Source: Bacteroidetes bacterium UBA1947
GTDB taxonomy: Bacteria > Bacteroidota > Bacteroidia > Chitinophagales > Chitinophagaceae
Reading direction: 5' to 3'
DNA length: 64,000 nucleotides
NCBI GenBank assembly: GCA_002336915.1
Contig: DDET01000015.1
Location: 33,137-97,136, forward strand
Position 1 is the stretch's first letter; each line of letters starts with the position of its first letter. The position numbers and the translations under genes were made by a program. Of the stretch, positions 1 to 8,379 are shown piece by piece. The notes under the pieces are model-generated. The model was not told where the DNA came from. It saw only the letters and a program-made list of their open reading frames with translations, and did not search any database.

Positions 1-2
1 GG

Positions 3-527
3 GGTATGGCCTTTGAGCAGGCTACCTTCCGCCACCTGGGCGATGTAGAAATGGAGGACCAACTGAAAGGAGTGGAGTACCTTAAGTCATTGCCATACGT
101 GGATGATGATCGCATGGGCTTACATGGATGGAGCTATGGCGGATTCATGACTACCTCATTAATGCTGAAACACCCCGGTGTATTTAAATGCGCCGTAGCC
201 GGTGGCCCTGTTATGGACTGGAAGATGTATGAAATAATGTACACCGAGCGTTACATGGATAGGCCGCAGGATAACCCCGATGGTTATGCAAACGCTAATC
301 TCTTCGATAAAGTAAAAAATCTGAAAGGCAAACTGATGCTGATACACGGCACTCAAGACAACGTGGTAGTATGGCAGCATTCTATCAAATTCCTGAAAAC
401 CTGTGTAGATGAAGGCATTCAGCTCGACTATTTCGTTTACCCCGGCTACGAACACAACGTGCGTGGCAAAGACCGTGTGCACCTCATGCAGAAGATCACG
501 GATTATTTTGATACTTATTTAAAATAA
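3..527 (+). CDS. S9 family peptidase (DPP IV/prolyl oligopeptidase type), C-terminal part
   Basis: This is the C-terminal catalytic part of a serine peptidase of family S9; the reading frame is open to the left edge, so the gene begins outside the window. The alpha/beta-hydrolase triad is visible: nucleophile Ser in GWSYGGF (about residue 43 of the fragment), Asp in HGTQDNVV (about 118) and His in GYEHNV (about 150). Family members cut dipeptides or short peptides after proline or alanine and in Bacteroidota are usually exported to the periplasm, but the signal peptide and beta-propeller are not in view. The gene ends in tandem stops TAA TAG. The exact specificity cannot be read from this part. 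Confidence 0.9.
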   Translation, partial: GMAFEQATFRHLGDVEMEDQLKGVEYLKSLPYVDDDRMGLHGWSYGGFMTTSLMLKHPGVFKCAVAGGPVMDWKMYEIMYTERYMDRPQDNPDGYANANLFDKVKNLKGKLMLIHGTQDNVVVWQHSIKFLKTCVDEGIQLDYFVYPGYEHNVRGKDRVHLMQKITDYFDTYLK

Positions 528-547
528 TAGCCTTTTTCAATACAGGC

Positions 548-634
548 AACCCCGGGAGGGGTTAAACGTGAATAGCCCCGGATGTAAATCCGGGGTAAAT
601 TGCATCACACGGTATGCCAACCCCGATAGGGGTT
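548..634. repeat. Three short palindromic elements in a convergent intergenic region
   Basis: Between the convergent S9 peptidase and dapB lie three short hairpins: AACCCC-GGGA-GGGGTT (548-563), CCCCGGAT-GTAA-ATCCGGGG (576-595) and AACCCC-GATA-GGGGTT (619-634). The outer two share the same arms and differ only in the 4-nt loop. They may end transcription from both sides or be copies of a genome-wide palindromic repeat family; only one cluster is seen in this window, although a related GC-rich hairpin lies near 31301. Confidence 0.55.
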
Positions 635-674
635 GAATATCTTCACTCGTTATTTTTTTTAGATTAGATAAAGA

Positions 675-1394
675 TTATTTTATCCCCAGCACATCTTTCA
701 TCTTAAAGATGCCCTGCCTGTTTGCAATAAACTCAGCAGCCAGCACAGCGCCCAGCGCAAAACCATCACGGTTATGTGCTGTGTGTATGATCTCTATATC
801 GTCAATTGACGAACTGTACTTAACACTGTGCGTACCGGGTACGTCCTCAACGCGATGAGATATAACAGGGAACGACGCTGCTTGCCTGGTCTCGCCTTTG
901 TGCCAGTGTTTTAAGCGCTTCACATTATCCAGCACTTGTTCTGCTAGCGTAATGGCCGTTCCGCTGGGCGCGTCTTTTTTCTGTGTATGGTGCGTTTCTT
1001 CTATCGACACAGAATAATCAGCCTGCTCATTCATCAACGATGCCAGCTGTTTGTTCAGCTCAAAAAAGATATTGACCCCAATGCTAAAATTAGATGCCTG
1101 TAGAAAAGCTGTTGCTTTCTCTATGGCCTTTAGCTCGGCCTGTCCTATATGTTCGTTCCATCCTGTGGTGCCACACACTACAGGCACACCTGCATCAAGG
1201 CACAGTAAGGTGTTCTCCCTGGCGGCTTCAGGATTTGTGAATTCTATGGCCACATCAGCCTGCTGCAGCTTGGTAGTAGTCATCTCACCTCTATTGGCGC
1301 TGCTAATACACAGTACTATCTCATGGCCGCGTTCTTTGGCTATGCGTTCTATAGCATGTCCCATTTTGCCGTAACCTATCAGTGCTATCTTCAT
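675..1394 (-). CDS. dapB: 4-hydroxy-tetrahydrodipicolinate reductase
   Basis: Reduces hydroxy-tetrahydrodipicolinate with NAD(P)H in the diaminopimelate/lysine pathway, in the cytoplasm. The N-terminal Rossmann motif GYGKMG is at residues 7-12, and the family signature HHTQKKDAPSGTA is at about 135-147, with the proton-donor His pair and the following Lys. At 239 aa it is slightly shorter than the usual 240-270 aa. Its ATG overlaps the stop of the upstream ubiA-like gene by one base within ATGA, so translation of the two is probably coupled in the operon DUF1573-ubiA-dapB. Confidence 0.96.
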   Translation of the reverse strand: MKIALIGYGKMGHAIERIAKERGHEIVLCISSANRGEMTTTKLQQADVAIEFTNPEAARENTLLCLDAGVPVVCGTTGWNEHIGQAELKAIEKATAFLQASNFSIGVNIFFELNKQLASLMNEQADYSVSIEETHHTQKKDAPSGTAITLAEQVLDNVKRLKHWHKGETRQAASFPVISHRVEDVPGTHSVKYSSSIDDIEIIHTAHNRDGFALGAVLAAEFIANRQGIFKMKDVLGIK

Positions 1395-2269
1395 CAGCTT
1401 GGAATGATTAAGGAGAGTATGGTGAATGCAGCAAAGATAACACTAGCGAAACCATTTGTATTGGCAAAGGCCATATTTACTTTACTCAGGTCGTTTGGTT
1501 TTACTAGCATGTGTTGATACATAAGCATACTCACATAAAATACTGCGCCTAGCCAATACAGCCAGTGAAAGGGGCCTATAGCGCCTGCGTAAATTATAAA
1601 CGCAGCTGATAATATGTGCAGGGTGGTAGATACAGCCAGGGCATTTTTCTTGCCCAGCAATGCAGGTATAGAATGCAGCTTATTACTGCGGTCAAATTCT
1701 TCATCCTGCAAGGCATAAATAATGTCAAAGCCCGATACCCATGTTACCACCGATAGCGAAATAAGCACGGGCAGCAATTCAAAATGATTGGTCACGGCAA
1801 GAAACGCCCCGATAGGGGACAGCGATAGGCCGATACCCAACACTATATGGCAGAGGGCTGTAAAGCGCTTTGTATAACTATAGAACAGGATGACAAAAAG
1901 CGCTATAACGGAAAGGTAAAAGCAGGATTCATTGATAAGCCAGGTAGTAGCGATGAACAGCGCGGAATTAATGATCGTGAACGCCAGTGCATGTTCGGGC
2001 TTAATAATGCCGGCAGGTACTTCCCTTGTCGCAGTACGGGGGTTCATTGCATCGTACCTTCTGTCCAGGTACCTGTTAAACGCCATTGCCGCACTGCGCG
2101 CGAAGACCATGCACAATACCACCTTGATTAGCAATACCGGCCAGTTCACCGGCTCCGGGGGGGGGTATTTTAATAGCGCCAATGTAAAGCCTATCATCGC
2201 AAAGGGCATTGCGAAAACAGTGTGGCTGAATTTTATCAGCGAGAGGTAATTTTTTATGCTTTTAAACAT
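1394..2269 (-). CDS. UbiA-family prenyltransferase (probably quinone biosynthesis)
   Basis: An integral membrane aromatic prenyltransferase of 291 aa with about eight hydrophobic segments. Both Asp-rich motifs that hold Mg-diphosphate are present: N-RYLDRRYD at about residues 65-73 and D-IIYALQDEEFD at about 182-193. UbiA-like enzymes with this second motif attach polyprenyl chains to hydroxybenzoate or to the menaquinone precursor; because Bacteroidota use menaquinone, a role there (MqnP-like, futalosine route) is likely but inferred. It sits between DUF1573 (14-nt gap) and dapB (1-nt overlap). Its pathway partners are not in this window. Confidence 0.88.
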   Translation of the reverse strand: MFKSIKNYLSLIKFSHTVFAMPFAMIGFTLALLKYPPPEPVNWPVLLIKVVLCMVFARSAAMAFNRYLDRRYDAMNPRTATREVPAGIIKPEHALAFTIINSALFIATTWLINESCFYLSVIALFVILFYSYTKRFTALCHIVLGIGLSLSPIGAFLAVTNHFELLPVLISLSVVTWVSGFDIIYALQDEEFDRSNKLHSIPALLGKKNALAVSTTLHILSAAFIIYAGAIGPFHWLYWLGAVFYVSMLMYQHMLVKPNDLSKVNMAFANTNGFASVIFAAFTILSLIIPS

Positions 2270-2283
2270 GATGCCTGCTGCGG

Positions 2284-2778
2284 CTATTTTACATCTGCAT
2301 CAAATCCTATCGACATAGCTTCCATCTGGGCGTTCGAATGCACTATTACATTCTTGTGCTGGTGCCCGGGGTGCCCCTTGCTATTATACTGTACTTCTAT
2401 CACACCTTCAGCACCCGGGGCTACAGGCTCTTTGGAGAAAGTAGGTACCGTACATCCGCAGGATACATCTGTCTTCGAGATAAGCAGGGGATTAGTCCCT
2501 GTATTCTTAAAACGGAAGCTGTGTTTCACAGATTCACCTTCTTTTATCTCGCCAAAGTTGTAAAAGCTGTCTATGAATTGTATAGTTGTCTTCGGCATTG
2601 AAGCTATCTGCTGCTGCCTGCTGTCGGCTTCTTTTGTAGTTAGCGCATTGCTGCTGCTGCCAATACCGTATTTGTTGAACAATGCCGTCTGGCTTACGCC
2701 GCTAAGTTCTACCAGTGCTATCACAAAGCAGGACAGTGTGAGTACGGTAAGCAGGATGGTTTTTAATTGTGCGTTCAT
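2284..2778 (-). CDS. DUF1573 domain protein, membrane-anchored or exported
   Basis: 164 aa with one N-terminal hydrophobic segment (about residues 7-26), then a DUF1573 Ig-like domain with the typical FGEIKEGESVKHSFRFKNTG start and the SCGCTVP motif near residue 107. DUF1573 proteins are abundant in Bacteroidota; their role is unknown, though the fold resembles ASH/MSP-type beta domains. It is the first gene of a three-gene minus-strand operon with ubiA and dapB. The upstream region to pepT is only 39 nt, so it may be co-transcribed with pepT. Confidence 0.85.
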   Translation of the reverse strand: MNAQLKTILLTVLTLSCFVIALVELSGVSQTALFNKYGIGSSSNALTTKEADSRQQQIASMPKTTIQFIDSFYNFGEIKEGESVKHSFRFKNTGTNPLLISKTDVSCGCTVPTFSKEPVAPGAEGVIEVQYNSKGHPGHQHKNVIVHSNAQMEAMSIGFDADVK

Positions 2779-2817
2779 ATCAATTCCAAAATTTAATCAA
2801 TAAAATTATTGCGGTGA

Positions 2818-4071
2818 TTAATTAGCTTTTTCTTCCCACACCTGGGCCAGGTGTATTAATACTTCTACAGCTTTCTCCATGTCCTGCACACTTACATATT
2901 CCTGTTTGGAGTGTATGCCCATTTCGCCGGTAAATATATTAGGGCAGGGTAGTCCCATGAACGACAGGCGCGAACCATCTGTGCCGCCCCTTATGCTCAT
3001 ACGTTGTGCGGTCATGCCTGCGCGTTTGTATGCCTCTTCGGCATTGTCCATCACATGTGGGTACTGGTCCAGCATTTCTTTCATATTGCGGTACTGCTCT
3101 TTCACTGTTATCTCGGCAGTAGTGCCGGGGAACTTCGCCAGCGCCTTATCCACCAGTTCGCGTATGCGCTGCTCATGGTGTGCCAGTTGCGCAGTCACAA
3201 AATCACGAACTATAAACTGAACACTTGCTCTTTCTAGTTGTCCTTCCATACTCACAGGGTGCACAAAACCCTCTTTACCCTCCGTTACCTCGGGGCTCCA
3301 TTCATTGAGTGGTAGCAACTCAACAAAAGCTGAAGCCACTTTAATTGCATTTACCATCTTCCCCTTCGCATAGCCGGGGTGTGCGCTTATGCCATTAAAA
3401 GTCACTACGCAAAAATCAGCGGAGAAAGTTTCACCTTCCAGGTGCGCACGTTCGCCACCATCCAGCGTATAGCCAAATTCAGCTCCCAGTCTTTTCATGT
3501 CCACCTTAGCCACGCCGCGGCCTATCTCTTCATCGGGGGTGAACAGTATTCGGATCTTACCATGCGGTATCTCGGGGTGTTGTATAAGATAGGCGGCAAG
3601 GTCCATTATAATAGCAACTCCTGCTTTATCGTCAGCGCCCAGCAATGTAGTGCCCGATGCAGTGATGATATCATCGCCTATACGTTCTTTTAAATAAGGA
3701 TGTTCCTTGGCGCTTATCACGATCGTCGGGTCATCAGGTAATACGATATCCTTACCATCATAGCTCATATGTAATATCGGTTTCACGCCCGTGCCGCTGC
3801 AATCGGGTGCCGTGTCCACATGCGAACAGAAACAAAGCACCGGTACATTCTTTGGCGATGTCGCCGGTATGGTTCCGTATACGTAACCGAACTCGTCCAG
3901 TTCCGCATCGGTGATCCCTATCTCTTTCAATTCTTCAACCAGCACACGGCTTAGGTCTTTTTGCTTTTGCGTAGATGGTTGCGTGGGCGATGTAGGATCG
4001 CTTTGTGTATCCACCTGCACATAACGTATAAAACGGTCGGCGGCGCTGTGCTTATAACCCGGTACGGACAT
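2818..4071 (-). CDS. pepT: Peptidase T (tripeptide aminopeptidase)
   Basis: Cytoplasmic zinc aminopeptidase of family M20B that removes the N-terminal residue of tripeptides. The metal and catalytic motifs are complete: CSHVDTAPD (His84, Asp86), GADDKAG (Asp147) and the PDEE pair (Glu181/182), with the C-terminal RGGTDGSRLSFMGLPCPN segment. Length 417 aa is normal for PepT. Same strand as the downstream DUF1573-ubiA-dapB genes with a 39-nt gap. marC is divergent on the other side. Confidence 0.96.
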   Translation of the reverse strand: MSVPGYKHSAADRFIRYVQVDTQSDPTSPTQPSTQKQKDLSRVLVEELKEIGITDAELDEFGYVYGTIPATSPKNVPVLCFCSHVDTAPDCSGTGVKPILHMSYDGKDIVLPDDPTIVISAKEHPYLKERIGDDIITASGTTLLGADDKAGVAIIMDLAAYLIQHPEIPHGKIRILFTPDEEIGRGVAKVDMKRLGAEFGYTLDGGERAHLEGETFSADFCVVTFNGISAHPGYAKGKMVNAIKVASAFVELLPLNEWSPEVTEGKEGFVHPVSMEGQLERASVQFIVRDFVTAQLAHHEQRIRELVDKALAKFPGTTAEITVKEQYRNMKEMLDQYPHVMDNAEEAYKRAGMTAQRMSIRGGTDGSRLSFMGLPCPNIFTGEMGIHSKQEYVSVQDMEKAVEVLIHLAQVWEEKAN

Positions 4072-4150
4072 ATCTTTTATTTGAGGGCATAAAAATAGCG
4101 GATTACCTTAAGAAAAACATATTCATAAATAAGTTCTGTTTATCGCCTCC

Positions 4151-4173
4151 CAGCCTTTAAGGCTGTATCTTTG
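4151..4173 (+). promoter_or_regulatory. Palindrome plus -7 box (TATCTTTG) in front of marC
   Basis: TATCTTTG (4166-4173) matches the Bacteroidota -7 box TAnnTTTG and ends 4 nt before the marC ATG, implying a very short leader. It is preceded by the palindrome CAGCCTTTAAGGCTG. The same arrangement occurs before rimM. Confidence 0.5.
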
Positions 4174-4177
4174 CGGC

Positions 4178-4759
4178 ATGAATTGGGGAAATGAATTAAA
4201 TTTTTCGCAGATAGTTACGCTGTCTTTTACGCTCTTTGCGGTAATAGACGTGCTGGGCTCTATTCCTGTCCTGGTTTCGCTTAAAACTAAGATGGGCGGT
4301 ATCAGTGCCACGCAGGCCACCCTGGTTTCAGGAGCGCTTATATTAGCTTTCTTCTTTGTAGGTGAGCAGATGCTCAATTTCATGGGCCTCGATATTCATT
4401 CTTTTGCCATTGCCGGCTCCATAGTCATCTTTATCCTGGGTATCGAGATGGTTTTGGGGCTTGAGATATTCCGGCACGAAAAGGACAGTAAATCGGGCAA
4501 TGTGGTGCCTATTGCTTTCCCGATAATAGCCGGATCAGGTACGCTCACTACTGTTATGTCTTTAAAGGCCAATTTTAATGCCTACAATATATTGATCGCC
4601 ATATTGCTCAATCTCATTTTCGTATTCATGATCCTCCGCTCCATCGACTGGATAGAGCGTATTCTGGGACCCTCCGGCATATCCATTATCCGTAAGTTCT
4701 TCGGGGTGATACTGCTGGCTATTGCGGTCAAGATATTCAGGGGTAACCTGGGCTTCTAA
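4178..4759 (+). CDS. MarC family integral membrane protein
   Basis: 193 aa, six predicted hydrophobic segments, with the family features: FAVIDVLGSIPV near the N-terminus and IAFPIIAGSGTLTTV in the middle. MarC/UPF0056 proteins are inner membrane proteins of unknown transport function; the old link to multiple antibiotic resistance has not held up. Single gene, divergent from pepT and convergent with the SprB-type gene, with only 6 nt between the two stops, so no separate terminator fits there. Confidence 0.9.
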   Translation: MNWGNELNFSQIVTLSFTLFAVIDVLGSIPVLVSLKTKMGGISATQATLVSGALILAFFFVGEQMLNFMGLDIHSFAIAGSIVIFILGIEMVLGLEIFRHEKDSKSGNVVPIAFPIIAGSGTLTTVMSLKANFNAYNILIAILLNLIFVFMILRSIDWIERILGPSGISIIRKFFGVILLAIAVKIFRGNLGF

Positions 4760-4765
4760 ATGTCT

Positions 4766-7700
4766 TTATCGCAATAGTGAGATGCTGCCCGTTATTTTTT
4801 TAGTACTGCCATCAGTAAAAGTAGCTTCCAGGGTATAAGCGTATACCTCGGCTATCTGTGCCTGTCCTTTGTAAGTGCCGTCCCAGCCTTTTTCTTTGGT
4901 GTTTGTTTCAAATACCAGGTTGCCCCAGCGGTTGTAAATGCGCAGCTTCACTTCAGCAATTCTGAAGCCCCGGATGTATAGCACGTCGTTCTCGCCATCG
5001 CCATTAGGACTGAAGGCGTTGGGTATTCCCACCACTTTGTCTACATCCGTTTCCAGGTCTTTGCAAACAGTATCGATGCAATTATTGCTATCACTTGCTA
5101 TCATGCATACATGAAACAGGCCTGAGTCGTTGTACTGTTTCTCAGGGTCTTTTGCTGTACTTGATGTGCCATCGCCAAACTCCCAGTTGAACGTAGTTGC
5201 ATAAAGCGTTGAAGCATTATGAAAGTGTACCGGTGTGTTGGGTGAGGGCGGATCGGGATCAAATGTATAATCTGCCAGCATCGGGTAGTTAATATTGAAG
5301 CTGTGGTTTATCGTGTCATGGCAGCCTACAGCGTTCACCACCACCAGCTCCGTACTTTGGTCTCCTGCCTGCGGGAAGGAATGTGCTGCGGGGTTAGTGC
5401 TTGCGGTGCTGCTATCGGCAAATAGCCATTTGTATGTTATGGCAATGCTTGAGCCCTGCGCCGGTACTGCAGTTAATAGCGCAGACCTGCAATCGAGTGC
5501 CGAATCCGTTACCGAGTAGCTGAATGGCTGAGAGGTGTCCACGATGTTGAAGACTGCATTGTAAGTGCAGCCATTCATATCGGTGATGAGGCAGGTGTCC
5601 TTCCCTACACCGAGGCCGCTCACTATCGTATCGGTAGAGTTGCCTGGTGTCCATTGATAAGTGTAGCCGGGGGTGCCGCCTGTGCCCACAGCGATCGCTA
5701 CGCCCTGGTTCAGGTTCTGGCAAACCACATTTGTTTTGGTAGTTCGGGCCGATAGTTGTTCCGGCTGCGAGATGGTGAAAACCTCGTTCAGTACACAATT
5801 GTTATAATCGGATATGGAGCATGTGTAGCTGCCTGCCTGTAAACCGTTGGCAGCATCGGCATTGCCACCCGTCGGCAGCCACGAGTAAGTATAAGGCGCA
5901 GTACCCCCTGATGCTATTACCTGTGCATAAGCGCTGCTTTCCCCGTAACACTTCACATTGCTTTGCGAGTCAACTGATGATAGCGCAGCGGATTCATTGA
6001 TGGTCACCGTTTCCGTGTGCACACAATTATTATGGTCTGTTACTGTGCAGGTATAAATGCCTGCAGCAAGCCCTGTGGCATTCGGCCCGTTGCCGCCCGC
6101 CGGTGCCCACGAGTAAGCATATGGTGGTGTGCCCCCTGTCACGATCACGGTAGCTATGCCGTTCCCGTTGCCATGGCAAAGTATATCCGCGTGCGATGTG
6201 GTCGCAATGATAGCCGGTGGTTCGGTAAGCGTAATAGTCTGGGTAATATTGCAGCCACCTGCATCGGTAATGGTGCAGGTATATGTCCCTGCCGGCAAAT
6301 TGTTTGCATTCGGGCCGTTCCCGCCTATCGGTGACCATGAATAACTGTAGGGCAGTGTTCCGCCCGAAACGATGACTGTCGCGATACCGGTGCTTGCCCC
6401 GTTGCAGGCAAGATTGGTCTGTGATGCAAAAACCGAAAGTTGTTGCGCAGGCTGCTGAATGATGGCTGTTTGCGTTGTTGTGCAGCCGTTAGCATCGGTA
6501 ATGGTGCAGGTATAAGTGCCCGGCAGCAGGTTATTTGCCGTTGCATTGTTGCCACCACTCGGCGCCCATGAATAAGTGTAAGCAGGCGTACCGCCCGAGG
6601 CTACAACCGTTGCCGTACCGTTGTTGCCACCAAAGCAGCTCACATCAGCATGTGAGATCGTGGCGCTTAAGACGGCAGGCTGCGTTATCGTAAATGTCTT
6701 TTGTAAAGTGCAGTTGTTGGCATCCGTAATGGTACAGGTATATGAGCCGGGGGCAAGGCCCGTAGCCGTTGCATTTGTACCCCCGCTCGGCGCCCACGAA
6801 TAAGTATAGCCCGGGACTCCGCCCGAAGCTGTTACGGTAGCTGTTCCGTTATTGGCAGCGTTGCAGGTAATATTGGTTTGGGCAGTGGTAGCAGTTAAAG
6901 CGGTGGGTTGGGTAAGTGTGAATGCTTTTTGTAAAGTACACCCGTTGGCATCAGTAATGGTGCAGGTGCAATTACCTGCTGTGAGCCCGCTCGCTGTAGC
7001 ATTGGTGCCACCACTGGGAGCCCATGAATACGTATAGCCGGGTACGCCACCTGAAGCAACTACCGTAGCTGAGCCGGTATTGCCTCCGTTACAAAGTATA
7101 TTGACCTGCGATGTAGTAGCGGAGACAGCCGTAGCAGGTTGCGTTATGGTGAACGTTTTTTGCAGGGTACATCCGTTGAGGTCGGTAATGGTACAGGTGT
7201 AGTTGCCGGCAATAAGCCCGGTGGCTGTTGCATTGGTACCACCTGTAGGCGCCCATAAATAAGTATAAGGTACAGTCCCTCCCGATGCGGTCACCGTGGC
7301 AGTGCCGCTATTGCCCCCGTTACAGTTTATATTGGTTTGCGATGTAGTTGCGGTGAGCAGGGGGGGCTCTGTAACAACAATTGTATCGATCACGGTATCC
7401 TGCGTAGCATCGATCACCCTGCAGGTGTAGGACCCCGCCGTAAGGCCGCTGATACTTTGGGTAGTTTGATTACCCGGCAGCCATAGATAGGTGTATGGCG
7501 CATAGCCGTTATTTGGTGTTACCGAGGCGGTGCCATTATTGCCGCCATAGCAGCTTACATTGGTGTGCGAAGGTGTCGCAAAAAATGATGTAGGCACTAT
7601 CTCCACATAGTCCAGGTAATAATAACCCCAGGGCTGGTTGCCTGGTACTATGGTGGTGACCATATTAGCCCATGTTTTCAATCTGCCGATAACAACATGC

Positions 7701-8257
7701 GTGTAAGCTGAATCTGCAGTGAAGGTATCTGTAAGCGTCACCCAGTTTGTATTATCTGTTATAGGGCCATACGGGCTGTAATCAACCTGTGCGGTAATAT
7801 CATTGGTGGGATCAAAATCGAAGGTGTTGTTGATATAAAAATATACACCAAGGCCATCTGTAGCATGGGCATAACTATCTGCGCGGGAAACGCGTACTGT
7901 TACCTGGTAGGTTTGCCCGATGATAAGCGGATCAATAACCCCGCGAACAAGTTCGGGGCCGCAGCTCGGTCCGCAATCTGTATAAAAGCCGGTATAGGCA
8001 TTCCCTTCGTAAGGGCTTTGTGTGCCAAAGAAATTGGCAGGGACACTACAGGAAGTGGGATTTGTATTGCATACGTTATAATAATCTGAAGAGCCGAGGT
8101 TGGGTTGGTCCCAATCTACCACGTGGGCATAGTTTACCTGGCCAAATCCCGTGGGGCATGTTACCATCTGCTCAAAGCCGGGGTTGTGCAGCATGTTTTG
8201 GGCAGGTACTGTTAAGCTCGTTAATAACAGGAATAATAGAGTAAAAATGTGCTTCAT
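4766..8257 (-). CDS. Secreted SprB-repeat surface protein with PKD and T9SS type B (CHU) C-terminal domain
   Basis: 1163 aa. A signal peptide (MKHIFTLLFLLLTSLTVPAQ) is followed by a lectin-like or adhesion N-terminal region of about 200 aa, nine SprB-type repeats of about 75-77 aa (residues about 224-907), two PKD-like Ig domains (the second with FNWEFGDGTSS) and a CHU/gliding-motility C-terminal domain beginning VPNAFSPNGDGENDVL. The last is the T9SS type B sorting signal, so the protein is exported by T9SS and displayed on the surface. Each repeat has a conserved Cys pair (NxxCxG ... YTCTITDANGC). SprB of Flavobacterium johnsoniae is a much larger gliding adhesin; this one is better called SprB-like. 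Confidence 0.92.
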   Translation of the reverse strand: MKHIFTLLFLLLTSLTVPAQNMLHNPGFEQMVTCPTGFGQVNYAHVVDWDQPNLGSSDYYNVCNTNPTSCSVPANFFGTQSPYEGNAYTGFYTDCGPSCGPELVRGVIDPLIIGQTYQVTVRVSRADSYAHATDGLGVYFYINNTFDFDPTNDITAQVDYSPYGPITDNTNWVTLTDTFTADSAYTHVVIGRLKTWANMVTTIVPGNQPWGYYYLDYVEIVPTSFFATPSHTNVSCYGGNNGTASVTPNNGYAPYTYLWLPGNQTTQSISGLTAGSYTCRVIDATQDTVIDTIVVTEPPLLTATTSQTNINCNGGNSGTATVTASGGTVPYTYLWAPTGGTNATATGLIAGNYTCTITDLNGCTLQKTFTITQPATAVSATTSQVNILCNGGNTGSATVVASGGVPGYTYSWAPSGGTNATASGLTAGNCTCTITDANGCTLQKAFTLTQPTALTATTAQTNITCNAANNGTATVTASGGVPGYTYSWAPSGGTNATATGLAPGSYTCTITDANNCTLQKTFTITQPAVLSATISHADVSCFGGNNGTATVVASGGTPAYTYSWAPSGGNNATANNLLPGTYTCTITDANGCTTTQTAIIQQPAQQLSVFASQTNLACNGASTGIATVIVSGGTLPYSYSWSPIGGNGPNANNLPAGTYTCTITDAGGCNITQTITLTEPPAIIATTSHADILCHGNGNGIATVIVTGGTPPYAYSWAPAGGNGPNATGLAAGIYTCTVTDHNNCVHTETVTINESAALSSVDSQSNVKCYGESSAYAQVIASGGTAPYTYSWLPTGGNADAANGLQAGSYTCSISDYNNCVLNEVFTISQPEQLSARTTKTNVVCQNLNQGVAIAVGTGGTPGYTYQWTPGNSTDTIVSGLGVGKDTCLITDMNGCTYNAVFNIVDTSQPFSYSVTDSALDCRSALLTAVPAQGSSIAITYKWLFADSSTASTNPAAHSFPQAGDQSTELVVVNAVGCHDTINHSFNINYPMLADYTFDPDPPSPNTPVHFHNASTLYATTFNWEFGDGTSSTAKDPEKQYNDSGLFHVCMIASDSNNCIDTVCKDLETDVDKVVGIPNAFSPNGDGENDVLYIRGFRIAEVKLRIYNRWGNLVFETNTKEKGWDGTYKGQAQIAEVYAYTLEATFTDGSTKKITGSISLLR
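5539..7588 (-). repeat. Nine tandem SprB-repeat units inside the surface protein gene
   Basis: About 228-bp units encode repeats sharing SGGTPxYTYSWAPSGG and AGxYTCTITDxNGC. The central four to five units are the most similar to each other and the outer ones diverge, as expected for expansion from the middle by unequal crossing over. Confidence 0.85.
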
Positions 8258-8324
8258 TCAGTATGGGGATATAGTATAAAGATAATAATATTTTTTATTA
8301 AAATAATACATCTAAATGTAATTG

Positions 8325-8356
8325 AAAAGCCCCGCAATCTTCATTGCAGGGCTCTT
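8325..8356 (-). terminator. Rho-independent terminator after the M13 peptidase gene
   Basis: Read on the minus strand, AGCCCTGCAAT pairs with ATTGCGGGGCT around a short loop and is followed by TTTT. One internal mismatch in the stem. Confidence 0.75.
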
Positions 8357-8379
8357 CAAAAATTTGAACGAGACTTATC

